This document shows positions 1-6,701 of a DNA stretch of 6,883 nt, one piece after another. Numbering within the stretch: the stretch's first letter is position 1; each line of letters opens with the position of its first letter. Position numbers and translations under genes: made by a program. A model generated the notes under the pieces. It was given only the letters and a program-made list of their open reading frames with translations, searched no databases and was not told where the DNA came from. The DNA comes from Rhizobiaceae bacterium (GTDB taxonomy: Bacteria > Pseudomonadota > Alphaproteobacteria > Rhizobiales > Rhizobiaceae), in NCBI GenBank assembly GCA_028865845.1, contig JAGWJK010000229.1, positions 1 to 6,883 on the forward strand. The letters run 5' to 3'.

Positions 1-167
1 GCACAGGGCGCAGCAAGAGCTTTTATGCCCGCGAGGCAATCCTTGAGCACTTGGATAATCTTGAAGACATATACCTTGCGGAAAAGCGTCTGGAAGAGTT
101 TCGTCGGGGTGAAAGTGACTCTGTGTCCCTAAGCGAACTGATGGGACGCTATGGCGTGGAGGATTGA
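1..167 (+). CDS. relB: RelB-like type II antitoxin, 3' part only
   Basis: The gene enters from the left edge; the first whole codon is at position 3 and 54 residues are visible before the TGA at 165-167. The visible part begins with TGRSKSFYAREAI, which resembles the second helix of a ribbon-helix-helix DNA-binding domain in RelB/TraY-like antitoxins. It continues with a charged helix (LEDIYLAEKRLEEFRRGE) and a short tail (SVSLSELMGRYGVED) of the kind that wraps the partner toxin. By family knowledge such proteins dimerise, bind their own promoter and neutralise the RelE-type toxin. The stop lies 17 bases inside the next gene, so the two are probably translationally coupled. The N-terminal beta strand that contacts DNA, the start codon and the operator are outside the window. 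The family call is by motif; a CopG-like name would be equally defensible. Confidence 0.82.
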   Translation, partial: TGRSKSFYAREAILEHLDNLEDIYLAEKRLEEFRRGESDSVSLSELMGRYGVED

Positions 168-423
168 ATTTCAGCGGCCTGCCGAGCGCGAACTGGAAAA
201 GCTTGGGAAAGAGCCTGCGCGCCGGGTCCTGAAATTCCTTTATGAACGGGTTTCCAAGCTTGATGATCCCCGTTCCATCGGTGAAGCGTTGAAAGGTTCC
301 GAGCTCGGTGAGTTCTGGAAATACCGGGTTGGAGACTATCGCGTGATAGCGCACATCGAAGACAGCGCCATAAGAATTCTGATAGTCCGAATCGGAAATC
401 GGCGCGACGTTTACCGAAGATAA
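151..423 (+). CDS. relE: RelE/ParE-superfamily type II toxin
   Basis: This is a complete 90-residue protein, the usual size for the RelE superfamily. It starts with MAWRIEFQRPAERELEKL, followed by the helical hairpin and a beta sheet with KGSELGEFWKYRVGDYRVI and a C-terminal RIGNRRDVYRR. Against Escherichia coli RelE, positions likely to correspond to catalytic residues are present: K57/R59, R64 in the YRVI strand, R84/R85, and Y88 in the DVY motif. This suggests an mRNA interferase that cleaves mRNA on the ribosome, although some relatives act on gyrase. The ATG at 151 overlaps the antitoxin end by 17 bases, as expected for an antitoxin-toxin pair in which the toxin is made by coupled translation. 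No truncation or frameshift is seen, so the toxin may be functional. The residue alignment was done by eye. Confidence 0.92.
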   Translation: MAWRIEFQRPAERELEKLGKEPARRVLKFLYERVSKLDDPRSIGEALKGSELGEFWKYRVGDYRVIAHIEDSAIRILIVRIGNRRDVYRR

Positions 424-610
424 TTTCCGCTAGTGCGATGTTTTCGAAGTCGAACTGTCGATCTCCGTCAATTCTGACGATAATTTAACCTCTTTGTCTT
501 CGCTAGGTCACAATTCTTTGAAGAAAGTTGGCCAACCGTGCCTTGTTAGCGGCAACCAGCCGTTATATCGCATGATCAGATCAAAGACCTCTTTAACGAC
601 GGGTGACTCT
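424..610 (+). other. Spacer between relE and dsbA
   Basis: No gene is evident in these 187 bases, although the dsbA frame stays open back to a TTG at 494. Small symmetric elements are present: TTCGA/TCGAA with a 2-base loop at 443-454, CGTCA/TGACG with a 4-base loop at 466-479, and the palindrome GTTGGCCAAC at 527-536. None is followed by a convincing T-run, so none is called as a terminator. The octamer GATAATTT occurs twice, at 419-426 and 479-486. A weak sigma-70-like pair, TTGTTA followed after about 15 bases by TATATC (near 543-569), could serve dsbA, but the spacing is short and I do not annotate it as a promoter. Confidence 0.45.
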
Positions 611-1348
611 ATGCCGATGTCCGACTTGCTCTTGACGAAACGCCACCTGCTGGGCGGCACTGCCGCAGCCGCTGTTTCCGTGGCGTTCGCTGCCTTTGCC
701 GACACCGCATCCGCCGCCAACGCAACCTCAGCCAGTGGTGCCGACGAAAGCGCCGCTGGTGCCGCATCGCCCGAGGATCAGGTTCCTGACGTCGACGGCA
801 CCGTTGACATGAACGAAGTGCTGAAACCGGGCGCCCTGCCTGAAATCGCCATGGGCAAGGAAGATGCCCCGGTCAAGATCGTCGAATATATGTCGCTGAC
901 CTGCCCGCATTGCGCGCATTTCGCCGTCACGACCTTCGATGCGATCAAGCAGAAATATGTCGACACCGGCAAGGTTCGCTTCATCATCCGCGAATTCCCG
1001 TTCGACCCGCGCGCCGCCGCAGCCTTCATGCTGGCGCGTTGCGCCCCGCAGGAACAGTACATGCCGATGGTTGAAATGCTGTTCAAGCAGCAGATCGCCT
1101 GGGCTTCCCCTGATGTCGATGGCCGTGCCGCACTGCTGCAAATGTCGAAACTGGCTGGTTTTACTGAGGATAGCTTTACGAAGTGCTTGACGAACCAGAA
1201 GCTTCTGGATGATGTCAACTCGGTTAGGGAACGTGCAGCCAAGGAATTCGGTGACAATGCTACGCCGACCTTCCTGATCAACGGCAAGCGTTACGCAGGG
1301 GACATGTCGGTTGTTGCCATGTCGAAGCTTATCGACAGCTTTCTCTGA
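611..1348 (+). CDS. dsbA: Exported DsbA-family thiol:disulfide oxidoreductase
   Basis: The protein has 245 residues from the ATG at 611. A GGTGA at 602-606, four bases upstream, fits a ribosome binding site. In-frame starts upstream (TTG 494, ATG 572) would add residues unlike a signal peptide and ahead of the real one; ATG 617 is an alternative. Residues 1-35 form an export signal: LLLTKRHLLGG, an Ala-rich hydrophobic stretch, and a likely cleavage after TASA (about residue 35). A loose Ala/Ser/Asp-rich linker follows to about residue 65. The thioredoxin-like domain has the redox motif CPHC at 98-101 and the cis-proline loop TPT at 218-220. It should catalyse disulfide formation in periplasmic proteins. 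Two further cysteines, C144 and C192, lie in the helical insertion and probably form the second disulfide described in alphaproteobacterial DsbAs such as Wolbachia alpha-DsbA1. It stands directly before smc but has its own terminator. Confidence 0.9.
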   Translation: MPMSDLLLTKRHLLGGTAAAAVSVAFAAFADTASAANATSASGADESAAGAASPEDQVPDVDGTVDMNEVLKPGALPEIAMGKEDAPVKIVEYMSLTCPHCAHFAVTTFDAIKQKYVDTGKVRFIIREFPFDPRAAAAFMLARCAPQEQYMPMVEMLFKQQIAWASPDVDGRAALLQMSKLAGFTEDSFTKCLTNQKLLDDVNSVRERAAKEFGDNATPTFLINGKRYAGDMSVVAMSKLIDSFL

Positions 1349-1352
1349 TCCG

Positions 1353-1402
1353 CGCCTTTTCGAAAAGGCGGGCGGCGGGGACATCCGTGCGCCCGCTTTT
1401 TT
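1353..1402 (+). terminator. Intrinsic terminator after dsbA, two overlapping hairpins
   Basis: Five bases after the dsbA stop there is a perfect 18-base palindrome, CGCCTTTTCGAAAAGGCG (1353-1370). Overlapping its last three bases is a second hairpin: GCGGGCG (1368-1374) pairs with CGCCCGC (1390-1396), with a small CGG/CCG stem inside the loop. Six T residues follow at 1397-1402. The second hairpin plus T-run has the form of a rho-independent terminator. The two stems share bases and so cannot both form fully. By this reading most dsbA transcripts stop before smc. Confidence 0.82.
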
Positions 1403-1436
1403 GCGTGCAGGACGGAGCCATATTGCCGAAATTTCC

Positions 1437-1456
1437 ACTTTCCGTATCCGGAAAGT
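1437..1456. promoter_or_regulatory. Perfect 8-bp inverted repeat just upstream of smc
   Basis: ACTTTCCG (1437-1444) and CGGAAAGT (1449-1456) are exact inverted copies around the 4-base centre TATC. The repeat ends one base before the purine-rich ribosome binding site of smc (AGGGAG at 1458-1463). It could be an operator for a dimeric regulator or an RNA hairpin in the leader that affects access to the ribosome binding site. A TTGCCG at 1423-1428 lies 16 bases before TATCCG at 1445-1450, which would place a weak promoter -10 inside the repeat, but neither hexamer matches well. Its function is inference. Confidence 0.4.
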
Positions 1457-1471
1457 CAGGGAGATCTGCCT

Positions 1472-4400
1472 ATGAAGTTCAATAGGCTTCGTCTTGTCGG
1501 TTTCAAATCCTTCGTGGAGCCGGCCGAATTCGTCATCGAGCGCGGCCTGACCGGCGTTGTCGGCCCAAACGGCTGCGGCAAGTCCAATCTTGTCGAAGCG
1601 CTTCGCTGGGTCATGGGCGAAAACTCCTACAAGAACATGCGCGCGTCCGGCATGGATGACGTGATCTTTTCCGGCTCCGGCCAGCGCCCGGCGCGCAATA
1701 CCGCCGAAGTCGGCCTCTATCTCGACAACAGCGACCGCACCGCACCCGCTGCCTTCAACGACAGCGACGAGATCCAGGTGACGCGGCGGATCGAGCGCGA
1801 GCAGGGTTCGCTCTATCGCATCAACGGCAAGGAAGCACGCGCCAAGGATGTGCAGCTGCTGTTTGCCGATGCCTCGACGGGCGCGCGATCGCCCTCGATG
1901 GTCGGGCAGGGGCGAATCGGCGAACTGATCCAGGCAAAGCCTCAGGCTCGCCGCCAGCTCCTCGAAGAGGCCGCCGGCATTTCCGGCCTGCATTCGCGTC
2001 GGCACGAGGCGGAACTGCGCCTGCGGGCGGCGGAAAGCAACCTCGAACGCCTGGACGATGTGACCTCGCAGCTGGAAAACCAGATCGAGAGCCTGAAGCG
2101 CCAGGCCCGCCAAGCGAACCGCTTCAAGATGCTGTCCGCCGATATCCGCGCCCGCGAGGCCATGCTGCTGCATATCCGCTGGGTGCAGGCCAAGGAGGCC
2201 GAAGCCGAGGCCGACAGCGCCCTCAACCAGGCAACCGTCGTCGTCGCCGAAAAGGCGCAAATGCAGATGGAAGCGGCAAAGGCGCAAGCCATAGCCAGCC
2301 TGAAGTTGCCGGAATTGCGCGAGGGGGAGGCAAGGGCTGCCGCCGCGCTGCAACGCCTGCAGATTGCCCGCAGCCAGCTAGAGGAAGACGCCAATCGCAT
2401 CCTGCGGCGGCGCGACGAGCTGACCCGCCGGCTGGCGCAACTGGGCGAAGATATCCGCCGTGAGGAACGCCTGGTCGCCGACAATGCCGCGATCCTTGCC
2501 AAGCTCGACGCGGAGGAGACCGAGATTGCCGATATCCTCGCCGATTCCGGCCGGCTTGCCGAGGAAACCCGCGAAGCCTTCGAGGAGGCCGCCGCCAAGC
2601 TTGCCGACAGCGAACGCATCTTCACGATCCTGACGGCCGAGCGGGCCGAAGCCGCCGCCGGGCGCAATCAGCTCGAACGCGCGATCCACGATCTTGCCGA
2701 CCGCAAGGCGCGCCTGGAGCGGCAGATGCTGGAGGCCAACCGTGAACTTGCGGCGATCGACGAGAAGGTGGCGGTGCTGCCCGATCCCGACGAGAAGCGC
2801 GAGATGGTCGACGCCGCCGAAAGTGTCGTTGCCGACGCCGAAGCGGCCATTCAGTTGGTAGAGGCGGCGCTCGCCAAGGCCCGGGAAACCGAAGCGCTGT
2901 CGCGCGCGCCTGTCGATCAGGCTCGTTCGCGGCTGAATGCACTTGAAACGGAAGCCCGCACGATTTCGAAAATGCTGGCAGCGGGAGCTACTTCCGGCAC
3001 GTTCCCGCCGGTCGCCGAGGAACTGCGTGTCGACCGAGGCTTCGAGACGGCCCTTGGTGCAGCACTTGGCGACGATCTGGAATCGCCGCTTGATCCGAAC
3101 GCACCGGTTCATTGGTCGGATAATGGCAGCGGCGCCGTCGATCCGGGCCTGCCTGAAGGCGTCGTGCCGTTGATCTCCCATGTCGCGGCACCGGCGGCTT
3201 TGACCCGGCGCCTGCGCCAGATCGGCCTCGTCACCCTCGATGACGCCTTGCGTCTGATGCCTGCGCTGAAGCCGGGCCAGCGCCTGGTGACCAAGGATGG
3301 TGCCGTTTTCCGTTGGGACGGGCACGTGACGGGAGCCGATGCCCCGAGTGCTGCGGCACTTCGGCTCGCACAAAGAAACCGTCTCGCCGAATTGCAGGCG
3401 GAAATCGATATCGCCCGTGATGTGCTTGTCGAAGCCGAGGAGCGTTTGGCGGCAGCTGCTGATGCGATCCGTGCCGAGGAGAGCCGTCTTGGCGTCGCCC
3501 GCGACACCAGCCGGCTGGCCTCCCGCCATCTCGCAGAAGCCCGCGAAGCGCTCGCTGCGGCTGAGCGTGCCTCCGGAGATCTCATCCGTCGTCGCGACGT
3601 CCTTGCCGAAGCGGCGAGCCAGTTGCAGTCGCAGATGGAAGACGTGCTGGTGCAGGACGAGAACGCCCGTATCGAGCTGGAGGATGCCCCCGATCTCACG
3701 GCGATCGATCTCAAGCTACGCGACCGTCAGGCCGAGGTCGCGACCGATCGGGGCGCGCTTGCCGAAGCTCGCGCCCGCCACGAAGGCCTAAACCGCGAAA
3801 ACGAGGCGCATCGTCGCCGCATCGTTGCGATCGGGCAGGAACGCGACGGTTGGCGTCAGCGGGCAGCAAGCGCCGAGGACCATATACAGACCCTGCGCGA
3901 CCGCGAGGAAGAGGCGCGCGAGGAGGCAGCGGAACTGGATCTCGCGCCCGACGAGTTCGACGACAAGCGCCGCGCTTTGATGAGCGAATTGCAGAAGGCG
4001 GAAGAGGCCCGCCGTGTTGCCGCCGATCGATTGGCGGAGGCCGAGATCGTACAGCGTGAAGCCGACCGGCAGGCCGCAACGGCACTATCCGAGCTTGCCG
4101 AAAGCCGTGAAAAACGTGGTCGCGTCGAAGAACGGCTGGTTTCTGCGCGCGAGCGCCGCCAGGAAAGCGAGCAGCGCATCCAGCAGACGCTGAACGTCGC
4201 TCCGCACGAAGCCTTTCGGTTGGCTGGCCTGTCCGCCAACCAGAGCATTCCCGATCTGCGCGAGGTCGAACGTGAGCTTGAGCGGCTGAGAATCGAGCGC
4301 GAGCGCCTAGGTGCCGTCAATTTGCGAGCCGAGGAAGAAAGCAAGGAACTGACCGAGCGGCTGCAGGCGCTGATCAAGGAGCGTGACGACGTCATCGACG

Positions 4401-4933
4401 CCATCCGCAAGCTGCGCGGCGCGATCCAAAGCCTCAATCGCGAGGGACGTGAACGGTTGATCGCCGCCTTCGACGTCGTCAATGCCCAATTCCAGAGGCT
4501 GTTCACCCATCTTTTCGGCGGCGGCACGGCCGAGCTGCAATTGATCGAATCCGACGATCCGCTGGAAGCGGGCCTCGAAATTCTCGCCCGCCCGCCAGGC
4601 AAGAAGCCACAGACCATGACGCTGCTTTCCGGCGGTGAGCAGGCGTTGACCGCGATGGCGCTGATCTTCGCCGTATTCCTGACCAATCCGGCGCCGATCT
4701 GCGTGCTGGACGAAGTGGACGCGCCGCTCGACGATCACAATGTCGAGCGTTATTGCAACCTGATGGACGAAATGGCTGCATCGACGGAAACGCGTTTCGT
4801 CGTCATCACCCATAATCCCATCACCATGGCGCGGATGGATCGTCTTTTCGGCGTCACTATGGCCGAACAGGGCGTGTCGCAGCTGGTTTCGGTCGATCTG
4901 CAGACCGCCGAACGCCTGCGGGAGATCGCCTGA
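1472..4933 (+). CDS. smc: Chromosome segregation ATPase SMC
   Basis: This 1153-residue protein has the size and full layout of bacterial SMC, the ATPase core of condensin that acts with ScpA and ScpB to organise and segregate the chromosome. The N-terminal head has Walker A GPNGCGKS at 31-38 and the Q-loop-region motif VGQGRIGELI from 144. A long coiled coil runs from about 165 to 500. The hinge covers roughly 505-640, with LVTKDG at 605-610. The returning coiled coil runs to about 985 and carries the typical LGAVN at 946-950. The C-terminal head has LFGGG, the ABC signature LSGGEQ at 1052-1057, and Walker B with catalytic glutamate in LDEVDAPLDD (D1080, E1081). All ATPase motifs are present, so it should be active. 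The hinge lacks the usual glycine-rich GG end. The ATG at 1472 is preceded by AGGGAG at 1458-1463, eight bases away, and MKFNRLRLVGFKSF is a standard SMC start. Confidence 0.98.
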   Translation: MKFNRLRLVGFKSFVEPAEFVIERGLTGVVGPNGCGKSNLVEALRWVMGENSYKNMRASGMDDVIFSGSGQRPARNTAEVGLYLDNSDRTAPAAFNDSDEIQVTRRIEREQGSLYRINGKEARAKDVQLLFADASTGARSPSMVGQGRIGELIQAKPQARRQLLEEAAGISGLHSRRHEAELRLRAAESNLERLDDVTSQLENQIESLKRQARQANRFKMLSADIRAREAMLLHIRWVQAKEAEAEADSALNQATVVVAEKAQMQMEAAKAQAIASLKLPELREGEARAAAALQRLQIARSQLEEDANRILRRRDELTRRLAQLGEDIRREERLVADNAAILAKLDAEETEIADILADSGRLAEETREAFEEAAAKLADSERIFTILTAERAEAAAGRNQLERAIHDLADRKARLERQMLEANRELAAIDEKVAVLPDPDEKREMVDAAESVVADAEAAIQLVEAALAKARETEALSRAPVDQARSRLNALETEARTISKMLAAGATSGTFPPVAEELRVDRGFETALGAALGDDLESPLDPNAPVHWSDNGSGAVDPGLPEGVVPLISHVAAPAALTRRLRQIGLVTLDDALRLMPALKPGQRLVTKDGAVFRWDGHVTGADAPSAAALRLAQRNRLAELQAEIDIARDVLVEAEERLAAAADAIRAEESRLGVARDTSRLASRHLAEAREALAAAERASGDLIRRRDVLAEAASQLQSQMEDVLVQDENARIELEDAPDLTAIDLKLRDRQAEVATDRGALAEARARHEGLNRENEAHRRRIVAIGQERDGWRQRAASAEDHIQTLRDREEEAREEAAELDLAPDEFDDKRRALMSELQKAEEARRVAADRLAEAEIVQREADRQAATALSELAESREKRGRVEERLVSARERRQESEQRIQQTLNVAPHEAFRLAGLSANQSIPDLREVERELERLRIERERLGAVNLRAEEESKELTERLQALIKERDDVIDAIRKLRGAIQSLNREGRERLIAAFDVVNAQFQRLFTHLFGGGTAELQLIESDDPLEAGLEILARPPGKKPQTMTLLSGGEQALTAMALIFAVFLTNPAPICVLDEVDAPLDDHNVERYCNLMDEMAASTETRFVVITHNPITMARMDRLFGVTMAEQGVSQLVSVDLQTAERLREIA

Positions 4934-4936
4934 GGC

Positions 4937-4960
4937 GCTTTTCCCATTGATAGGAAGAGC
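4937..4960 (+). terminator. Hairpin after smc, possible weak terminator
   Basis: GCTTTTCC (4937-4944) pairs with GGAAGAGC (4953-4960) over eight base pairs, one of them G-U, around an 8-base loop. It starts three bases after the smc stop. The sequence beyond is not a T-run, so it is not a standard intrinsic terminator. It may mark or protect the smc mRNA 3' end. Confidence 0.35.
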
Positions 4961-4993
4961 ATCGGTTTCCATTTCGACAAGAAATTGTTGCTT

Positions 4994-5010
4994 CGGCTGC
5001 CGCACAGCCG
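4994..5010 (+). other. Second hairpin in the smc-corC spacer
   Basis: CGGCTG (4994-4999) and CAGCCG (5005-5010) form a perfect 6-bp stem with a 5-base loop, and flanking GCTT/AAGC (4990-4993 and 5013-5016) could extend it past a small bulge. It sits about 60 bases upstream of the next start codon. It could be a leader structure of the CorC-like gene or part of the end of the smc transcript. No clear promoter hexamers were found between it and position 5074. Confidence 0.3.
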
Positions 5011-5073
5011 CAAAGCGTGGTAGGTTTGTTTTCTATCAATAATACGTGGCGCTGATCCGCCCGGAAGGGAAGC

Positions 5074-6396
5074 ATGTCTGGATTTGATGGCGGTATTTTC
5101 GATTTCCTCGGAATACTCGCCGTATTGCTGCTCGTTGCCGCCAATGGTTTTTTCGTTGCCGCCGAGTTTTCGCTTGTTTCCGTTCGTCGCAGCCGCGTCG
5201 CTGAATTGGTCTCCGAAGGCCGGATGAACGCCACGGCACTGCAGAGGGCAGTCGACAATCTCGACGCCAATCTTGCTGCCACGCAGCTCGGCATCACCAT
5301 TTCCTCACTTGCGCTCGGCTGGGTCGGCGAACCGGCATTGGCCCATCTTCTTGAACCGCTGCTCGATTTTCTTCCCGGTACCCTGGCCGCGGCAAGCTCG
5401 CATGCGATCGCCGTCATCATTTCTTTCCTGATCATCACGGCGCTGCATATTGTCCTTGGCGAACTTGCCCCGAAGAGCCTGGCGTTGCAACGAAGCGAGG
5501 GCACGGCACTCGGAGTCGTGCGGCCACTGGGTCTCTTTCTCTTCCTGCTTCGCCCCGCCATTCTGGTTTTGAACGGCCTTGGCAATCTTGTGCTGCGCCT
5601 TTTCGGCCTGCGCCCGGGTGCCGGCGAGGGTTCGCTGCATTCTCCTGCGGAAATCAAACTTCTGATCGCCGAAAGCCAGGAGGCTGGCCTCCTGGAACAG
5701 GCGCAGCAGGATCTCGTCGAGCGCGTCTTCAACATCGGCGACCGCGACGTGTCCGACATCATGACGCCGAGGCTCGATGTCGACTGGATCGACGCCGAGG
5801 ATACGCCCGAGGACATGCTGAAGACCATTCGCGAAAGCCGCTACGAGCAGCTCCTTATCGGGCGCGGGACGATAGACGAGCCGATCGGCATGGTGCTGAA
5901 GAAGGACCTTCTCGACCAGCTGCTGAACGGCCAGCCGCTCGACCCGATGGCGATCATTCGCCAGCCGTTGGTGGTCCATGAGGCGACAGCGGTCTTCAAG
6001 GTTCTCGAAAGCTTCAAGCGCGCCCCGGTCCGTCTTGCGATGGTCATCGACGAATATGGCAGCCTGGAAGGTATCGTCACCCAGACCGACCTGCTCGAAG
6101 CCATCGCCGGCGATCTGCCCGACATGGAAAACCAGCAGCCCGACATCGTCGAGCGCGCCGATGGTTCGTTGCTGATCGAGGGCATGATGCCGGCCTACGA
6201 TGCGTTCCAGAGACTCGGCCTGCGCGAAAGCTCGGAAGACAACTTCCACACCTTCGCAGGCTTCGCGCTCTATCAGCTCGGCCATCTTCCCGACGTCGGC
6301 GAAGGTTTTGACTTCGGCGGCTGGCATTTCGAAATCGTCGATCTCGACGGCATGCGCATCGACAAGATCCTGGCGAAGCGGGAAGAGGGGCCGTAA
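5074..6396 (+). CDS. CNNM/CorC-type membrane protein with CBS domains (hemolysin-family)
   Basis: This is a 440-residue inner-membrane protein of the family often labelled hemolysin, TlyC or CorC. Residues about 10-190 form a DUF21/CNNM membrane domain with hydrophobic segments near 11-33, 108-131 and 148-175. It carries the family motifs NGFFVAAEFS (24-33), ATQLGIT with GWVGEP (69-87), and GELAPKS (129-135). A cytosolic CBS pair follows, opening at the MTPR motif (230-233) and including LKKDLL and VIDEYGSLEGIVT (from 324); in relatives this module binds adenine nucleotides. Residues about 358-436 form the CorC_HlyC domain (FHTFAGFAL, LPDVGEGF). Characterised family members handle Mg2+ or Co2+, often as efflux, and others affect membrane-stress tolerance; the substrate here cannot be told. 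Hemolytic activity is not implied. The ATG at 5074 has GGAAGGGA at 5063-5070. It lies 140 bases after smc on the same strand. Confidence 0.93.
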   Translation: MSGFDGGIFDFLGILAVLLLVAANGFFVAAEFSLVSVRRSRVAELVSEGRMNATALQRAVDNLDANLAATQLGITISSLALGWVGEPALAHLLEPLLDFLPGTLAAASSHAIAVIISFLIITALHIVLGELAPKSLALQRSEGTALGVVRPLGLFLFLLRPAILVLNGLGNLVLRLFGLRPGAGEGSLHSPAEIKLLIAESQEAGLLEQAQQDLVERVFNIGDRDVSDIMTPRLDVDWIDAEDTPEDMLKTIRESRYEQLLIGRGTIDEPIGMVLKKDLLDQLLNGQPLDPMAIIRQPLVVHEATAVFKVLESFKRAPVRLAMVIDEYGSLEGIVTQTDLLEAIAGDLPDMENQQPDIVERADGSLLIEGMMPAYDAFQRLGLRESSEDNFHTFAGFALYQLGHLPDVGEGFDFGGWHFEIVDLDGMRIDKILAKREEGP

Positions 6397-6402
6397 CGCC
6401 CC
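6387..6402. other. Hairpin across the corC-like stop, between convergent genes
   Basis: GGGGC (6387-6391) and GCCCC (6398-6402) form a 5-bp GC stem around the stop codon TAA of the CorC-like gene. The convergent toxin remnant ends seven bases further on, at 6409. No T-run follows on either strand, so at best this is a weak bidirectional transcription barrier. Confidence 0.25.
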
Positions 6403-6408
6403 GAAACT

Positions 6409-6701
6409 CTATTCCTGGGTGGTCAGGCGCACTTCTCTACCGCTGTGGAATATGCGCATTATGGTTACGGTGTCGTCTTTGATGCGGAAGGCAATCGTCG
6501 CTTTATGATGGTATCCAACCGTACGAAGGCCAGGACCAATGTGGTCATGACGCGTGCCACGTTCTGGAAAAATCTCAAACGCTGCGCAATAATCGATTAG
6601 CGCGTCGACATAGTTGCTGGCCACGCGTTCGCCTGCCTGCGGCCATAAAGTTCGATGAGGTCTGTTCGTGCCGATACGTCGAAGATGACGGTGTAGCTCA
6701 T
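6409..6701 (-). pseudogene. parE: ParE-family toxin gene disrupted by a frameshift
   Basis: Reading the minus strand from ATG 6701, the first 19 residues (MSYTVIFDVSARTDLIELY) are a typical ParE N-terminus, but this frame then stops at 6597-6599 after 34 codons. The rest of the toxin continues in another frame from about 6636 down to the TAG at 6409-6411. It reads QAGERVASNYVDALIDYC, then PERGTRHDHIGPGLR, AFRI, DTVTIMRIFHSGRE, the conserved ParE core. Against the family pattern (LY, about six residues, then AGE) around ten bases seem to be missing near 6636-6645. Intact ParE proteins poison gyrase. Here only a 34-residue peptide, or a 71-residue fragment from the GTG at 6622-6624, could be made; both lack essential parts. 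The start overlaps the antitoxin stop by ATGA, so the original operon design is kept. A sequencing error cannot be excluded. Confidence 0.82.

Noticed and set aside
527..536. Palindrome GTTGGCCAAC upstream of dsbA as a possible operator.
   Set aside because: It is a single 10-base palindrome with no second copy and no promoter to anchor it, so it may be chance.
494..610. A 39-residue N-terminal extension of DsbA from TTG 494.
   Set aside because: It would bury the signal peptide behind a non-hydrophobic leader; the ATG at 611 has a better ribosome binding site and puts the signal peptide at the N-terminus.
508..720. A 70-codon minus-strand frame over the dsbA signal peptide region.
   Set aside because: Its Ala-rich stretch is just the reverse complement of the signal-peptide alanine codons; no independent evidence.
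728..2353. A 541-codon open frame on the minus strand across the end of dsbA and the start of smc.
   Set aside because: It lies fully opposite two well-supported genes, shows no recognisable domain, and long antisense open frames are expected in high-GC DNA with GC-rich third positions.
2378..3529. A 383-codon minus-strand open frame inside smc, with further shorter ones nearby.
   Set aside because: The composition is that of a reverse-complement shadow of the coiled-coil codons, with no family resemblance.
5305..6327. A 340-codon minus-strand open frame opposite the CorC-like gene (also 4857-5828).
   Set aside because: It is antisense to conserved CBS and membrane domains, has no homology I recognise and no ribosome binding site of note.
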